From positions 63,058,140-63,122,139 of the forward strand of contig CM075858.1 of the NCBI GenBank assembly GCA_037975125.1: a stretch of DNA of 64,000 nucleotides, in the 5' to 3' direction. Origin of the DNA: Latrodectus hesperus (lineage: Eukaryota > Arthropoda > Arachnida > Araneae > Theridiidae). The notes beneath the pieces were generated by a model. It searched no databases. It had not been told where the DNA came from and was given only the letters and a program-made list of their open reading frames with translations. This document shows, one piece after another, positions 33,801-46,335 of the stretch. A program made the translations under genes and the position numbers. Numbering within the stretch: position 1 is the stretch's first letter; each line of letters begins with the position of its first letter.

Positions 33801-36800
33801 TCTGTTGTCTCCAGTACTATATTTTCCTGCATCGGACTGCCAGTGCCGCAGCCTTGGTACCACATTTGAAGATTGTACATTGTTTGACTCTTGAAGTTCT
33901 GGCACAGGTGGTAAGGTTGCTTGAAGTCTTGAAGAATCTTCTTTGAAGCACAAATCTTCAGGAAGCTACAAGAAAAGTTCACACACCTTTAATATTTTTA
34001 CAAATGCTTCATTAGATGTATTATTAACTCAGCAATGCTATCATGTGAGACAACTTTTAGTTTAAATCTTATAAATACAACGTTCAATTACTTAATGCAA
34101 AATTATTTACCATAATTTATGAATGTTAAAACTTTTTCTTTGAAGCACAAATTACAATTTAGTTTAAGTTTATGCTAATAAAATAGGAATTAAATGCTTA
34201 ACACAAATACTACATCTCATGATAGGCTTGGATTGTTAGTTTTGAAAATATGTAGAAGAGATATGAAACAGTATACTGGAAAAAATAGACAAACCATTGA
34301 ATGATTCTAAATCAATGAAAAACTTGTCGTTTTTCCAAAATATAATAATTTTTCAAATCTTTCACTTTTATCGATACTTTAAATGTTTGTTTTTCCTACT
34401 ATTGCAAATAATCAAGCTTCAAAACTATTGATAATTTTAAAAAATTGCATTTAAAGAACATTAATGAACAAAATCACATCATTCCTAACATTTATTTTAA
34501 ACTTTGTAACTGGAATTGAGTGTAAGTTACATTAAATCATTGGAGTTGCTTCATTTTTAAACCCAAAATTAACAGTGCCTAATTTAGTATAAACTTAAAA
34601 ATGGCATTTGAACTTAATGTTACACTCGTATACTGCCTCTATAAAATTTATGATGCAAGTACTATGAAACTGTATGCTGTTTAAAATATAATCTCAACAA
34701 TGATTACTTAAAAAATTTTCAAGGGTTAATATTTCATTTCATTAACAAATAGAATAATTGCATTACATTAAAAATTATAAATTGATGGTTGAATTCTTTA
34801 TTGAAGGAAAACTTAATTGTTGTTCAAGTTTTCTTTACTTCATACAATCAATATTTTTCAATATAAAATTAAAGGACAAAAATCTGCATAGATAAATTTA
34901 AAAAGTACCTCTCTGGCTAGTAATAAATGCACTTCTGCTTCAGGTACACGTAGTAGGCGCCTTGCTAGCTCTAAGTTAACGCCTTGTAGTTGTTGGCCAT
35001 TTACAATTAAGAGTTCATCGCCTTTAAGTAGTTTTCCGCTTCTGTAAGAAATAATTACTTTTTAGTAACCGTTAAATAATTTTTTGAACATAAGACTGTC
35101 ATTCACCCAAAAACAATTTTTTAAATGGACATCACTGTTTTTGAAGCTTAAAATTTGTTCACAATACCGAATTTGGTCTGCAAAAAGGATTCAAGTTTAA
35201 TGTATAAAAATAATATTTTACAAATAAAGTTACTTTTCTATTATCTTAACTGCATTCAGATATCATTAAATCTTCAGTATTTGGCAGAAAATTCGATGCG
35301 TAAAATCTTGTAAAAATATTTGATTTTTATATCCATGTTAAAAATTAAAGAAGTTAACTTTATATGAAACTGTTAACAATTTTAACGGAATCTTTGAGGA
35401 CGAACGTGGTCTCAAACACCCTAAAAAATGCCGAAATAATTACTTAAAAAAATATAAAGTTTTTATCCTCAATTTATTCACTTTAAAATATTTTAATATA
35501 CCATATTGCTATTTAAAATGTAATAAGTAAATATGTTATATTTATGTTACTTATTTTTAAAATGTGAATTATGCCAGTAGTTCAAAACTTGTATTAATAT
35601 ACATCAGAAATCAATGAGTCAACCGCAAAAGATTATTGAAATTGATTTTAAAAATGAAGCTTTAACAGCATTGTTAAAAATCTATGACAAACTTATCCTG
35701 AAAATTTTGATTCCACCAAAAAAAATTGATAACAATGCAAGTTTATTCATTTATGTTTATAATTTATTTATATTATGCATTGTAATAAGTTAAGCGAACT
35801 ATTATTTTTATAGTAGATGTTATCAATTTTCCTTAATTATCAGTACTATTAACTACTAATCACAGTACTAATACATATTTTAAAGAACATGACTAATGAC
35901 TGTTACTGTAATTATATTGAAAATAAATATTACAAACATTATATATAATACATGTAGAATAATATTCAGAATAAACATTTTAGAATATCTTTAAAAGTAT
36001 TGGGTGTTTTTATGCTAGTATCTAACATTTTGCTAACAAGAACTTAATACAGTGAAAAAGCTTATACGTAATTTAATTCGAAATTTCATTATTAAGTTTT
36101 TTTTAATTGAAATACAAATTATTTTAACTCTCTAGTTACAACTTTTAATTATATATATCTCACACAAAACATAACTAAAATATTACTCCAATTCAAATAC
36201 AATTTTTAAATAAAGATCTAATAAAAAAAATTGTTTTCCTGAAAGTAAAAACCGCAGTCACAAAAAAACTAATCTTCAATGAAAAATAATTTTATTGCGT
36301 CTATGAAGCCTTCTTCATTTCTTAGATTTAAGCATTTGTAATTCTTGGTCTGAGGAATGCTTTGTTTAAAAAATCGATCTTGTTCGTAACTTACATCGTT
36401 ACTAAAATTAAAGAGTGCTAGATTAATTTAGAAACAAAATTTAAGATAATGGAAGCTGCTTGAAGGTCGAAATTTTTTACTTTAGCTAAAAGAATTTCTG
36501 GGCGATTAAGGAGAAATGTAGTGGTTTGTTTATTGGTTTGTCGCTCAACCGTCATTTTTTTTCACACAAAGGCTAATTAGGCCAGGACCTACTGTTTAAA
36601 GTGAATTCCAAACCTCTACAAACATCCAGGCCCACAGCGGGATTCCAACCAGCAAGTTATTGAACCAAAGGCAAGAGCGCTAACCATTCGGTTGCCAGCT
36701 TGTGAAAAGAGATTGACTTTGATAATGCAAGGACACAGTAGAACAATTTTCTTGGTAATTCTGAAGGTCATAAGCAGATGAAATATGTAAATGTAAAGAA

Positions 36801-39800
36801 GTAATGAAACTCATGTAATAGAATTATTTTCATCTCCAATAAGTATTGTATTTTTAATTTTTAAAACACAAATGGTCTTTACTTTTTGGATATTCTAATA
36901 CATCAATTCAATTAAAAACAATTATATAAAAAAAACATTCTTAGTTTGGTTTGTCACTCGGTCATATTTTGCATAGAAGGTTAAGTAGACCGGGGCCCAC
37001 TGTTTAAGTGAACTTCGAACGACATCAAACACCCATACACAAGCTGGGATTGAACCCATGAACTATTGAAGCGAAGGCCAGAGCACCTATCATTCGGCTG
37101 TCAGCTCGGCACATTCTTATTGACAGAAATGAAAATGAAGCGCAACATAGGAGTTAGAAATTTAATCTGATTATTGTGATCCTCTCCACTGGTTTAATCT
37201 GAAAATTAATCTGATCGCATTTTCAAGAATTTGTCACAAAATCTGTAGAACAGAAATCTATGTAACACTAATTAGGCATAGTTTTACAGTTTAATGGGAA
37301 AGAAACATTTAAATTAGATGTTGTAAAGCGGTAATAATGAAACTTAATTAAATATATATTTAATAGATTATAAACATTGATTTCATATTGCTAAATATGT
37401 TCTATATTTATAACTTTTAAGGTTAAACATAATTCATTCAAAATTAAGTTGAGTTGTTAAAGTTTACATTTATGAAATGGCAAAAAATTACCACTTTCAA
37501 TGTGAAATTAAAATTTTAAATTATTAACACATCCTTTTATGCGCCGTTATAAAATGGTAGGGAAAGGCGTCGCTCGCTATCCATAAGGTTGCCGATTCGA
37601 TACTTTGTCCCGCAAATCGTAATACGGAGGAAGAATTGCGTAAGTTTCATATTCTTTCACTGGTGAAAAAAAAAACTTTGATGTGAATCTTGTACTATGA
37701 CCAAGATCCAAAATTAGGAAACTATTTGCTATTCCGTTGTTTCTGTCTCTAGAAATAAGCAGAATGGGATGGATTTACAATAGGCAGATATTTTTAGCAG
37801 TTTGATGCATTCTTCAACTTTTCGCTGATAAAAATATTGATCTAAAACACACTTCAGGAAATACCAAATTAAATCCCTAATCACATAATTCAAAGATTAA
37901 GTAGTGAAAATAAAAATAATTAAATGGTATAGTTTGCCATTTTAGTCACTATTGGTATACAATGGCATATTCGAACAGAATTTTAGGATTTCAAGTGGAT
38001 TTCAAAGCTACCACAAACATCTTTGCTTGAGAAGGGAATAGAAACTACGAACTTTCAAATTGAAGACTTCAGCGCTAATCATTCAGGTATAGCTCTGTTC
38101 CTGTAAAATAAGTTTCGAATACAAAAAAAAGAAAAATTCCATTTCGAAGTCATGAGAAAGATTGTCAGGAGAAAGGCAACAATTCTTTGACCCTTTAAAC
38201 CAAAGCAATTAAATTTGCACTGTATAGTTGACATTCCCTTCCTCATTCGTAATTAACATTGAACAATTCTCATAAGTAAACAAATTTTATTTCAATGTGT
38301 ATTTTTTTTTGTTTTGTTTTTCTGGTCAACAAAACCATCTCGATAAAATTTCGATACAAAAAAATTATATGCACTTGGCATTCGATTTTGACAGCCTGTT
38401 TATAAATAATGGATTCCAAATTAAACACACACCCTAGATGAAATCAAAGTCGAGAATTACCAAACTAAAAAACAGTAATTATTCAGGTATCAATGCATCT
38501 GCAGAAAAAAACAATTTGGTGACTCAATGGAAGTATTTATTCTGCTCTAATAATCAAATCAAAATGCATATAAATGAAAATTAACAATATTAATCTTCAA
38601 TAACAGCCAAAAGCTATTTTAATAAATTAAATTGTTGAATTTTATGATGAAGCTACATCTCCAACCCCTTCCCCGATTATTAGAAAGAAGAACAGTAAAA
38701 CTAAAGAAATTTAACTACCATTTAATTTCTTAATATATAAATTAATAAAAAGGCTACCAAATATCTTATCCTATAAATGCTAATTAGATAGTTCTATAAT
38801 GCATAGCTGCCAATTCTACTGATTTTATCGGGAAACTTCTGATTTTTCATCATTTCTCCCGATTTCCCGATAATGTACGAAAGTCTACCGATTTTTGGCA
38901 ATTTCAGTGAAAAACTTAAAAACAGCCGCAATTTTGCCGGAAAAGTCTATCGAGTTGTTTTAGGAGCTTAAATAGTCAACAGAGGACGCATTAATACACA
39001 CATTTCTAACATCTATACATAAATATATACACATTTTTTATATACATTCTTAAATATTTTCCTCGAGTTTCGAGTCCGTCGTGAAAGGATGGCTTGGTCA
39101 CCTCAACTCCTACGAATGGGCAACATACCAGGTGCCTGAAGGAGTTCAATCAGGAAGAATAATATTAGTAATTTAATTTGGAAAATATTCCCATCAAAGT
39201 ATTTGTCACTGAATTAAATTAATTTGTGTTTATGTTTGTAGGTAATTTTACGATACTCATACTCGCACGATACTTATAAATTGCACTAGTATAGTAAAAA
39301 ATGCTCTATAAAATAGATATTGGGACATAAACATTGATGTTTATTTCTGTACATGTAGTACATTCTTTTATATTTCATAGTTTCTTTATAAGGTTGATGA
39401 ATATTTTATTAAAAAATTGAGATAAATACAAAATATTTTTAACATAAATCATTCTCAGAATCTATAATCTAAAGAGCAAATTTGTGTCTTTTTGCGTTCT
39501 GTTTTAAGCATTCTGTTTCAAGCAAAGATGTCACTAGTAGTGTGTGTCTCCCGATTTTTTTTTAACCCTTCAAGTTCAGTAGAATCTACTGATTTTTTTT
39601 CCTCCAAAGTTGACAGGTATGTATAATATTATATGTTATGAGTTATTAATTCATACAGAATGCTTATGTTTTTATACTTATAGAAAAATCTAGCTTATAA
39701 TGTGTTAACTTCATTCATTACTCTCTTTACAAGTAGTTTGAGATATGATCCTAAGGAAGTTTACAGGAAACAATTTTCGGACAAAAATAAAATAGGTTTG

Positions 39801-42800
39801 CTCTATCGCTTTAGAATCTTTTCTATGCGTAAATTGACCTGGACCATTACAAACATTTATATCTGAAGTGAAAATCGAACATTTGAACTGCTTAACTCAA
39901 GACCAAAACTTTAATCATACACCTCTGTCAGTTTGGTTTTTTTGTCGCTCAATGGTCATTTTTTGCACACGGGGGCTAATTAGACCGGGACCTACGGCTT
40001 AAAGTGGATTCCGAACCACTACAAACATCCATGCCCAAGGTAGGATTCGAACCCACTAATTGTTGAACCGAAGGCAAGAGCGCTAACCATTCGGCTGCCA
40101 GCTTAGCTACAACTGTCAGCTTTGAAACAATTTACGATACAAATCCATCGTGATGAATAAATAAGTTATAGAATGCAACAATCTAAGTAAAATGTATCTT
40201 TATCTATTTATTATTTCCTTATTTAATTAAAAAAAAAAGTAATCTTTTTATTAAATTCGGAAAGTTTCTTTTTTTAACAATTTTAACAAAATTTTATTTT
40301 CTTTCTCTTTAACTGAATCGCAGTTTCTATAAAAATCATTAGTAAATCCATATGTTGTAATAGTATACTTTTTTCTTTAATGATATATATAACATCTCAA
40401 AGAATATTTAGTTAATTTTTAATTACATAAACAGTTCCTTTTATCAGAATAAAGTTTGCTGTTAAATTCAAATATATGAGACTTTGTTATACGTCACAAA
40501 TTTCAACTCTAGTGTTAGTTATTTTTAATCTCTAAGACACTGTTCAATTAAATGCCAGGAAATAGAATTTACAATTTTGTGTCGACCTCAAAAATATTTG
40601 CAAGCGTGCCTAGTAAATGTTACAAATTAGAGACGAACCGATAATAAAAGTAACTGAAAATATTAAATATCCAAGAGTATTTTTAACAACACAAGTCTAA
40701 ATTTGATTTTTGAATTGATATTTGAAAAGTTATCTCTTTATTCAGAAAAAATATTAAGCGATTTTTTACTTCTTATCAATTTAATAAAACACAACATTTT
40801 ATAAATAGATAGTTATTGAAAAACTAAAAATTACTCAACACAAGCAATTTTAGTATTTTTCCACTTTCTTTTTTCTATAAAAACATAATAGCTGTTTAAC
40901 TTATACAAACTATAGTATCGGATTTTATTGTCATTGTAAAATTAATAAAGTACTTCTATTATGTAAACGTAGAAAATATATTAAGAGTTTTCTAATAAGT
41001 AAATTAAATAAATATTGTTAATATATTGAGGATAAAAAAAACATTCAACGAAATATAAGCATATAATTTTAACATTTCCTAGTCCTTTTAAGCTAATTTT
41101 TTTCTTGTCCAAATAATGGAATTAAATATTCTTTAGTAATTTACGTAACACAGCCGCATCATCGATAGTTAAAATAAAAGATTATATTTGAAAATAGCAT
41201 CACTTTAATTAGCTCAATAACCATATTCAGTTAATATTAAGAATTTATAAACATATACCAAGTCCAAAATTTAAAAACACTATTAAGATTGAAATTTTTG
41301 TAAATCAGGAACTTTTTAAATTTTTCTATAATACACAATTAAGTTATAATTAAATTTTAAACCATGCCTAAAAATTTTGTATATAAACTTTCAAACACTA
41401 AGGAAAAAAATTATTTCTGGAAAAACTATGATATTTAATTTTATACACAAAGGAAAATATTTAAATTGGAATTTTATATAATAGTTTTAATTTCGAAATA
41501 AAACTTTCTTTAAAAATAATCATTGCCAAAAAAATTTTTCAAGTTTGGATCACTTCTTTAAGAAATAGAATTATAGATGCCAGTTGTGTTTATATTTGTA
41601 ACTTATGTTAAATTTTCTTAAATCAGATATATTTACTATACCTAAAATTCAATTTTGTTTCACAATTTTTAAAATATTATAAACACACTTTTATTTTATA
41701 ATATTTCTAAATACCTTTACATTGAATAATAAAAATCTACCTTTCAGCTGGTCCACCTTTTTCCAATTCCATAATAACGTAACCAAGCACATTTTTCTCT
41801 GTATCAGTACATCCTGTTATATAAATACCTAATTCACCATGTTCATCCTTTTTGAGATCTACGGAAACAAGTTCATGAAGGTCCAACTGAGACGGTAATC
41901 GTCGCTGTACCTCCTTTCCTGAAGGAGATGCGACAAAACTTTTGTTTGCACTGAGAGGTTCTGGAGAAAGAACGTCTTCACTGTCAGACGTGGACAATTG
42001 CGACTGCAACCACATTCGTCTCCTGGCATTATTGGAAGAAGATGCACTTTTGTAACCTGCTTTCTTTAACCTGAGCTGGTAGTTTAATCCACCGCAGTTG
42101 GACAAAGAACTGTCACAGTTCACAGGAGATTCACACAAGAGTTCCGTACTACCACTACTGCTGACAGATGATAAAGATGGTAAAGATTTAGTTTCTAACT
42201 GATGTGGCGCAATGGGTGAGTCTTCCACTGAGTTCGGAAATAAGGAAGATTGAAAGATGCTACTTCGTCTAGAAGGAATGGCTATGTCCAGTTTGTCTTC
42301 CGGAAGCGTCTTCTTCCACCTACTTCTGAGCAATTTCCTGTCGAGTGTCCATGCCTTGAACTGTCCCAACCTAGAAGCACCATTTCTGACTTCCTTCTTG
42401 GAGTCTTCTGTCGGTGATTTTGCAGATGAGGAAACTTTCGCCGTTTTGTTGGATGAACTGGAAGATGAAGACGAATGTTCTTTGCCGGCATGTCTTTGGA
42501 CGAAATTCGAAAGCATGTTCGGTGTGCGCAACCGGAGACTTCGCGCTTCATATGTTTTAGAATTCGACTTACTGCCGAAACCGTTGGGGTCATCTTTTTT
42601 CGTGGACTCTGCAAGAGTAGAGCTGTTTGTCAGTCTCTGGAAAAGCGCGGTAAACTTTTGAACATTCGAATCTTGCAATTTGCTTTGCGACACTAGTTCC
42701 TTCGGCGCGGATTCGTCGTGGTTGCCGACACCGTTCTCGTCGTTGCCGTTCTTGGTGCCATCGCTTTCATAACCAGACTCGTCTGACCTGTGTTGTATGG

Positions 42801-43500
42801 AGCTTGCTAAGCTCTCCGTGTCACCATTGGCGTTCGAAGGGTGCCGGTCGAAATCCACCGGCACACCCCTCTCAAGGAAGACCTCTTCCTCCAGCACGGT
42901 CCCTAGCTCCTGTGAAACTGCGGCTTTTTGACCGCAGCTACCGCCCTCTGGCGCGGCCTCGCACGGATCGATGAGGTCCTCGCAGCTCGAAGTCCCTTTC
43001 AGAAAGCACTCCAAGGGGGGCGCCGCTACGAAAGTTGTCGATTTCTCATTGTTATTATAGTTGCTCGTTACATCAATTTCCACACTTCTAAATATCTCTT
43101 TAGGATCATCGAACAACGCAGACGTCGACACGCTCCGGTACATCACACTGTTCGAATCACTGGCGAGGACATTGTTGTTGTTTAAGTAATTATTATTATT
43201 GAGCGATTCACAACTGGGAAAAGTATCTTTATAAGGAATCTCGTCGTAATAGTGAATCTGCGGGTGCAAGTGGAGCGGAGTAGGCGAAGTTTTGCGAAAA
43301 GTTTTCAAGGTCTTGGGCCACTGTGGAGAATAATCGCTGAGGGACAGTTGCGAGACAGCAGAGCGCATCAGAGTGGAATTGACATCCTCGCTGTCCAGGT
43401 GACTGGGGTTGACTGCGTACTTTTTCGGAGCATTATGCTTCCTGCTCAACCACGGAAACGGGAAACCTGCAAAGAGAACAAAGCGTGTGAATAACGCCAT
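30796..43500 (-). CDS. Two-PDZ scaffold protein resembling IL16/PDZD2 C-terminal half
   Basis: Six exons join in phase: 43500-41741, 35041-34909, 33965-33753, 33121-32911, 32563-32434 and 30871-30796. They give 840 codons and a TAG stop. Residues 1-540 are Ser/Thr/Glu-rich and probably disordered, with a basic stretch near [23 protein letters not shown]1 is about 545-633, with carboxylate loop ELGIYI and a Leu at the first position of helix B. A linker with LPPVPEL and LPPKPK follows, then PDZ2 at about 722-810, with loop SLGFSI and a His at the start of helix B, as in class I domains. A Ser-rich tail ends LDNI. The PDZ pair and the RRS/RRK-type end recall IL16 and PDZD2; this is recognition by eye. 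Role is inferred: binding C-termini of membrane or signalling proteins. The start may instead be in an upstream exon. Confidence 0.85.
31849..31921. repeat. Short imperfect tandem repeat
   Basis: Three to four imperfect copies of TTTTATATATATACTGA with varied spacing, in the last intron of the PDZ gene. Confidence 0.8.
32434..32563 (-). CDS. PDZ gene exon: second half of PDZ2
   Basis: The acceptor is TTATTGTAG and the donor AAAAG|GTATGT. The exon has 2 + 126 + 2 nt. The peptide [20 protein letters not shown] covers strands D-E and helix B. It is followed by the last strand [10 protein letters not shown]. Phases fit both neighbours. Confidence 0.88.
32911..33121 (-). CDS. PDZ gene exon: first half of PDZ2
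   Basis: The acceptor is TATTATTTCAG and the donor GAAG|GTATGA. It has 70 codons plus one base. After a basic proline-containing lead (TLPRRPK) comes [20 protein letters not shown] and [18 protein letters not shown], the carboxylate-binding loop, strand B and strand C of a PDZ domain. Confidence 0.9.
33753..33965 (-). CDS. PDZ gene exon: linker with proline motifs
   Basis: There are 71 codons in phase 0, with acceptor TTTTCTTGTAG and donor AAAGA|GTATGT. This linker between the PDZ domains holds LPPVPEL and LPPKPK, which look like SH3-binding cores, plus a polar, probably disordered, remainder. Confidence 0.85.
34909..35041 (-). CDS. PDZ gene exon: second half of PDZ1
   Basis: The acceptor is TTATTTCTTACAG and the donor GAGAG|GTACTT. 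It has one base plus 44 codons. The peptide [20 protein letters not shown] continues the PDZ1 begun in the large 5' exon, followed by helix B (LELARRLL) and the last strand (VHLLLARE). Confidence 0.9.
35042..36520. other. PDZ gene intron, no feature seen
   Basis: AT-rich intronic DNA between exon 2 and the first SINE. Nothing coding or repeated was recognised. Confidence 0.5.
36530..36708 (-). repeat. tRNA-derived SINE, family A
   Basis: On the minus strand it starts with a tRNA-like head: an A box around CAACCGAATGGTTAGCGCTC, then a decayed B box GGTTGGAATCCC. The family body follows, ending near GACGGTTGAGCGACAAACCAA. It lies in the PDZ gene intron, sense to the gene. Confidence 0.8.
36945..37115 (-). 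repeat. tRNA-derived SINE, family A
   Basis: Second copy in the same intron and orientation, 240 bp from the first. The B-box-like part reads GGGTTCAATCCC on the minus strand. The body is diverged from the 36530 copy, so they are separate old insertions, not a recent duplication. Confidence 0.8.
37541..37680 (+). repeat. Possible tRNA-headed SINE, family B-like
   Basis: An A-box-like AATGGTAGGGAAAGGCGTCG and a B-box-like GCCGATTCGATAC about 35 bases apart, followed by TCCCGCAAATCGTAATACGG. It resembles the head of the family B copies at 47637 and 51738, but the body is short and diverged. Confidence 0.35.
37960..38100 (-). repeat. Decayed SINE, family A
   Basis: Shares AGTGGATTTC..ACCACAAACAT and AGCGCTAATCATTCAGGTAT with the better copies (GTGGATTCC..ACTACAAACAT, AGCGCTAACCATTCGGCTGC). 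The B box is lost. Confidence 0.5.
38801..39621. mobile_element. Unclassified repeat with short imperfect terminal repeats
   Basis: The left end CATAGCTGCCAATTCTACTG and the reverse complement of the right end, CATACCTGTCAACTTTGG, match in most of the first 14 bases. TATAAT occurs just outside both ends (38795-38800 and 39622-39627) and may be a target duplication. Internal motifs are CCCGATTT repeats and a higher-complexity core near 39061-39160. No transposase was read. The class is unknown. Confidence 0.4.
39790..39928 (-). repeat. Decayed SINE, family A
   Basis: Retains GACCTGGACCATTACAAACATTTAT, AAAATCGAACATTTGAAC and a trace of the tRNA head. It abuts the better copy that starts at 39930. 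Confidence 0.4.
39930..40112 (-). repeat. tRNA-derived SINE, family A, best copy
   Basis: On the minus strand the head reads GCTGGCAGCCGAATGGTTAG then CGCTCTTGCC (A box region). About 35 bases on is an exact B box GGGTTCGAATCC. A ~110-bp body follows, ending ..AATGACCATTGAGCGACAAA. It is about 180 bp in all. It is the least mutated copy and serves as a reference for the family. It is sense to the PDZ gene, in its 6.7-kb intron. Confidence 0.88.
40113..41740. other. PDZ gene intron, AT-rich
   Basis: No repeat or coding segment recognised between the SINE and the large exon. Confidence 0.5.
41741..43500 (-). CDS. PDZ gene large 5' exon: N-terminal region and start of PDZ1
   Basis: The open frame has 586 codons plus two bases, with donor GAAAG|GTAGAT at 41741. 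It is distinctly higher in GC than its surroundings. ATG at 43500 has G at -3 and G at +4. However, the sequence just inside the frame (GTTCTCTTTGCAG|GTTTCC, junction at 43466) is a good splice acceptor, so codons 1-11 may be intron and the true start may be upstream. The exon holds Ser-rich tracts, an acidic [10 protein letters not shown] stretch, a basic [14 protein letters not shown] region and the first PDZ strands ([18 protein letters not shown]). Confidence 0.88.
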
Positions 43501-46150
43501 GACAAATATTTAAAAGCACACACGCGGGCAAATGCAATGACAAAAAAGAAAAGGGAGAAAAAAATAACTCGTTACCGAGAAGGGCTCTTAACAACACAAA
43601 AATCTCTTATTTGATTGTAGTAGTCCATAACGCCGAACAAAGAGCAATGCTAGATAACATCTGATGCAGAACTTAATCTAACCACAGTTTGAAAACGCAT
43701 TATTTCACAACTCTTAAGAATTTAATGACTCAACTAACACCGACAGAGAAATAGGGTGTAGCACTAAACGACAAAAATAAGATCTATTATTCATTTCACG
43801 CAGAATTGACGTGTAAGGAAAAATTCTTTTTATCAAAATCTTATTTAAATTTCTAAGTTATTCATAGAATTTCAGTCTCGTAAAAAAGAGATTTTTTTTC
43901 TTCTATAGTTCAATTTATAAGAACGCATTGGCTTTTCATTCATTTGAATTTCATAATACATAGTTTGAATCTACAATTTACGAATTTATATTTTTTACTT
44001 TTGTAGAGTAACACTTCTAATAAGAGAATCAGCTAAATCTTTAAATTTATCATGCTAATTTATCTTGTTCAAAATCAGAAAAATTAAGAAGGTAATGATA
44101 ATTTGTTTGCCTAAAAAAACTTTCATAATTGTTGTCATCATTTAATGTTATCGAGAAAATAAAACGATGTTTTACGATGTTTTTAAAACGGGAAATTTAA
44201 TATAATTATTGAATGAGAATGCGAAGATTTAACATAACAGTATTTATTAAAAATCCAAATTTAAAAAATTTTAAAAATCAAACTGCTATATATTTATGAC
44301 TTATTTTAAGCATTTCAAATGTTATGATGAATATATAATACAGTATTATATTTTTTAATGAAGATTCCCATTTATCAATTTGTAATCTTGGATCTTTTTT
44401 TTAAAAAAAAACTGCTTTTATAATCATGTTTTAATTTTAAAAATAAATATACATTCGTAAAGAAAACAAACTCCTATTTTAGATTTTTGAAATGTAATTA
44501 GATTATAAAAAATTTATACACGCAGATATAAAATCTTATATGTTAACTATACAATAAATAATTAGCATGAGCAATTTATTTACATTTGAACCATTAGATT
44601 AAATTATGCAGTCATAAAAAGCTCACGCTCTGTTCTTTTCTCATTCAATAAAAATACGCTCCTTTCCAAAATATTGTTTTCCATTGTCAGATTCAAATTT
44701 CTACAGACGAAACAAACAATACGAAACATTTAATACATCTAATCTTTTCCATCGAAAACATAGAAGACTTTATAAATATGGCGGTAATCGTAAAAATTCC
44801 ACTAAAATATAAAATTTTAATGTTTCAGGAAATAAAGGTATACATTTTGATTTCTTATATTACTTTTTTGTATTTTCATTAAAAAGAAATATTTCAAGAT
44901 TTTGAAACGAACATAAAACTTATTAATAAAGAGAAAGAGAAAGATTTAATAAAGAGAAAGATTTTCGCTAAGCATTTTTTAAATTTTTCAAGGATAAAAA
45001 GTCATATTCAGTTCTATTAAAAAATATAATTCAAAGGGTAAAATTATATTTAAGGTTGCCAATTCTCATAAATAATTTAAAAACTATGCGATTTTTCTTC
45101 TGAGAGTAACAATTGTTTTGAACCGTTTATCAAGAAATCGTTTGCCTAATTTTTATATATATATAAATGATCTACAAATTACGTAAGTCTCATAAGTAAT
45201 GATTGGTTAAAATAAATTGAGCAAAAGATCGTTTGCACATTTTAAAATATCGTTTTCCCAATTTTATTAGTTACGCGGTTTCACTTTAAAAAATACATTT
45301 CAAATTTTAAAAAAATCGTAAATCTAATTTTTTTTTTTTTTTTTTTTTTACCTAAATTTAAAATTTTTATGCTAATCATAGGTATTCTTATGAATACCTT
45401 TGGTTTAAATTTTTTGTCTTTCAATGCTTCTAAAGAATATTTAGCATCTCGTATCAATGAATCACAAACATTAAATTTAGAAGACTTAAAGAAACCTGAA
45501 ACAATGATGCCAATGTTATTGGTCAACCGCGTACTCCTTTTACTTTCAACGCGCCAACTCTGACTATTTTTATACCCCAAGGGTAGAAAAGGAGTTTTTA
45601 TGCCTGTCTCCAATTTCCCAACAATAGCTGTTTATCCATCCGCGGGTCACGAATGTTCAAATAGGGCAAGTCGATTCTCCATCAAATGAAAGTGATGATG
45701 GAAAAAGAAATTTCCCCTTTGTTTCCAAGGAAGTCGGTCAACGAAAAAGATGACAGCCGAGTGCTGCACCTATTCGATTGGAGAAAAATTTTTTTACAAC
45801 TTCCTTGATCTACAGAGTATCAGGAGACTTGTTAGTATTCGATGTAATTAACGGCTATAACTTGCTTTGGGTTTTGTCAACTTCTGACTTTTATATCCAT
45901 CATTAATCGTTCCTAAAACGCGAATCTTCCTATATATGCCGGACATTTCAGTGCATTTTATGAGATATCGAACCGTTTTAATGTCCACAATTCTAAATAG
46001 ACACATCATATATTGATGGCAGTATTTCTATAATATAGAGAGTCAAAAAGTTAAGTCTCCGCGTATTATTGAGTGAATAGACATGGGGCCTCTTATTTTG
46101 GCCACCTATACTTAACAAATTTATTACCAATAAACTTATGCATTTATTTT
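43501..46150. other. Region upstream of the large PDZ exon
   Basis: Mostly AT-rich. A more complex block lies at 45600-45960 (containing CCATCCGCGGGTCACGAATG and GATGACAGCCGAGTGC), next to a 22-base T run at 45328-45349. It could be a 5' exon, promoter or old repeat; I cannot tell which. Short ORFs here are not convincing. Confidence 0.4.
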
Positions 46151-46335
46151 ATTATTTTTTAAATCATTCTGCTGTTATTTTTGCACACGAGGGTTACCCT
46201 TGACCTGGATTACACACACAATGTATAGTGAACACCGAACTCCTAAAAAAATTTTCCATCCAATGTGAGAATCGAACCCACGTATTACTGAACTAAAGAT
46301 CAAAAAATGAACCATTTAATTTTTAGCTCGGCTTT
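46150..46335 (-). repeat. SINE, family A
   Basis: The body shows TTTTGCACACGAGGGTTACCC and ATAGTGAACACCGAACTCC. The B box is GGGTTCGATTCTC on the minus strand; the head is partly decayed. Confidence 0.65.

Noticed and set aside
42257..42661. 134-codon plus-strand open frame
   Set aside because: It lies wholly antisense within the PDZ gene large exon, whose minus-strand frame continues into a PDZ domain. Low-stop composition of the GC-richer exon explains it, as for the other plus frames at 42475, 42928 and 43252.
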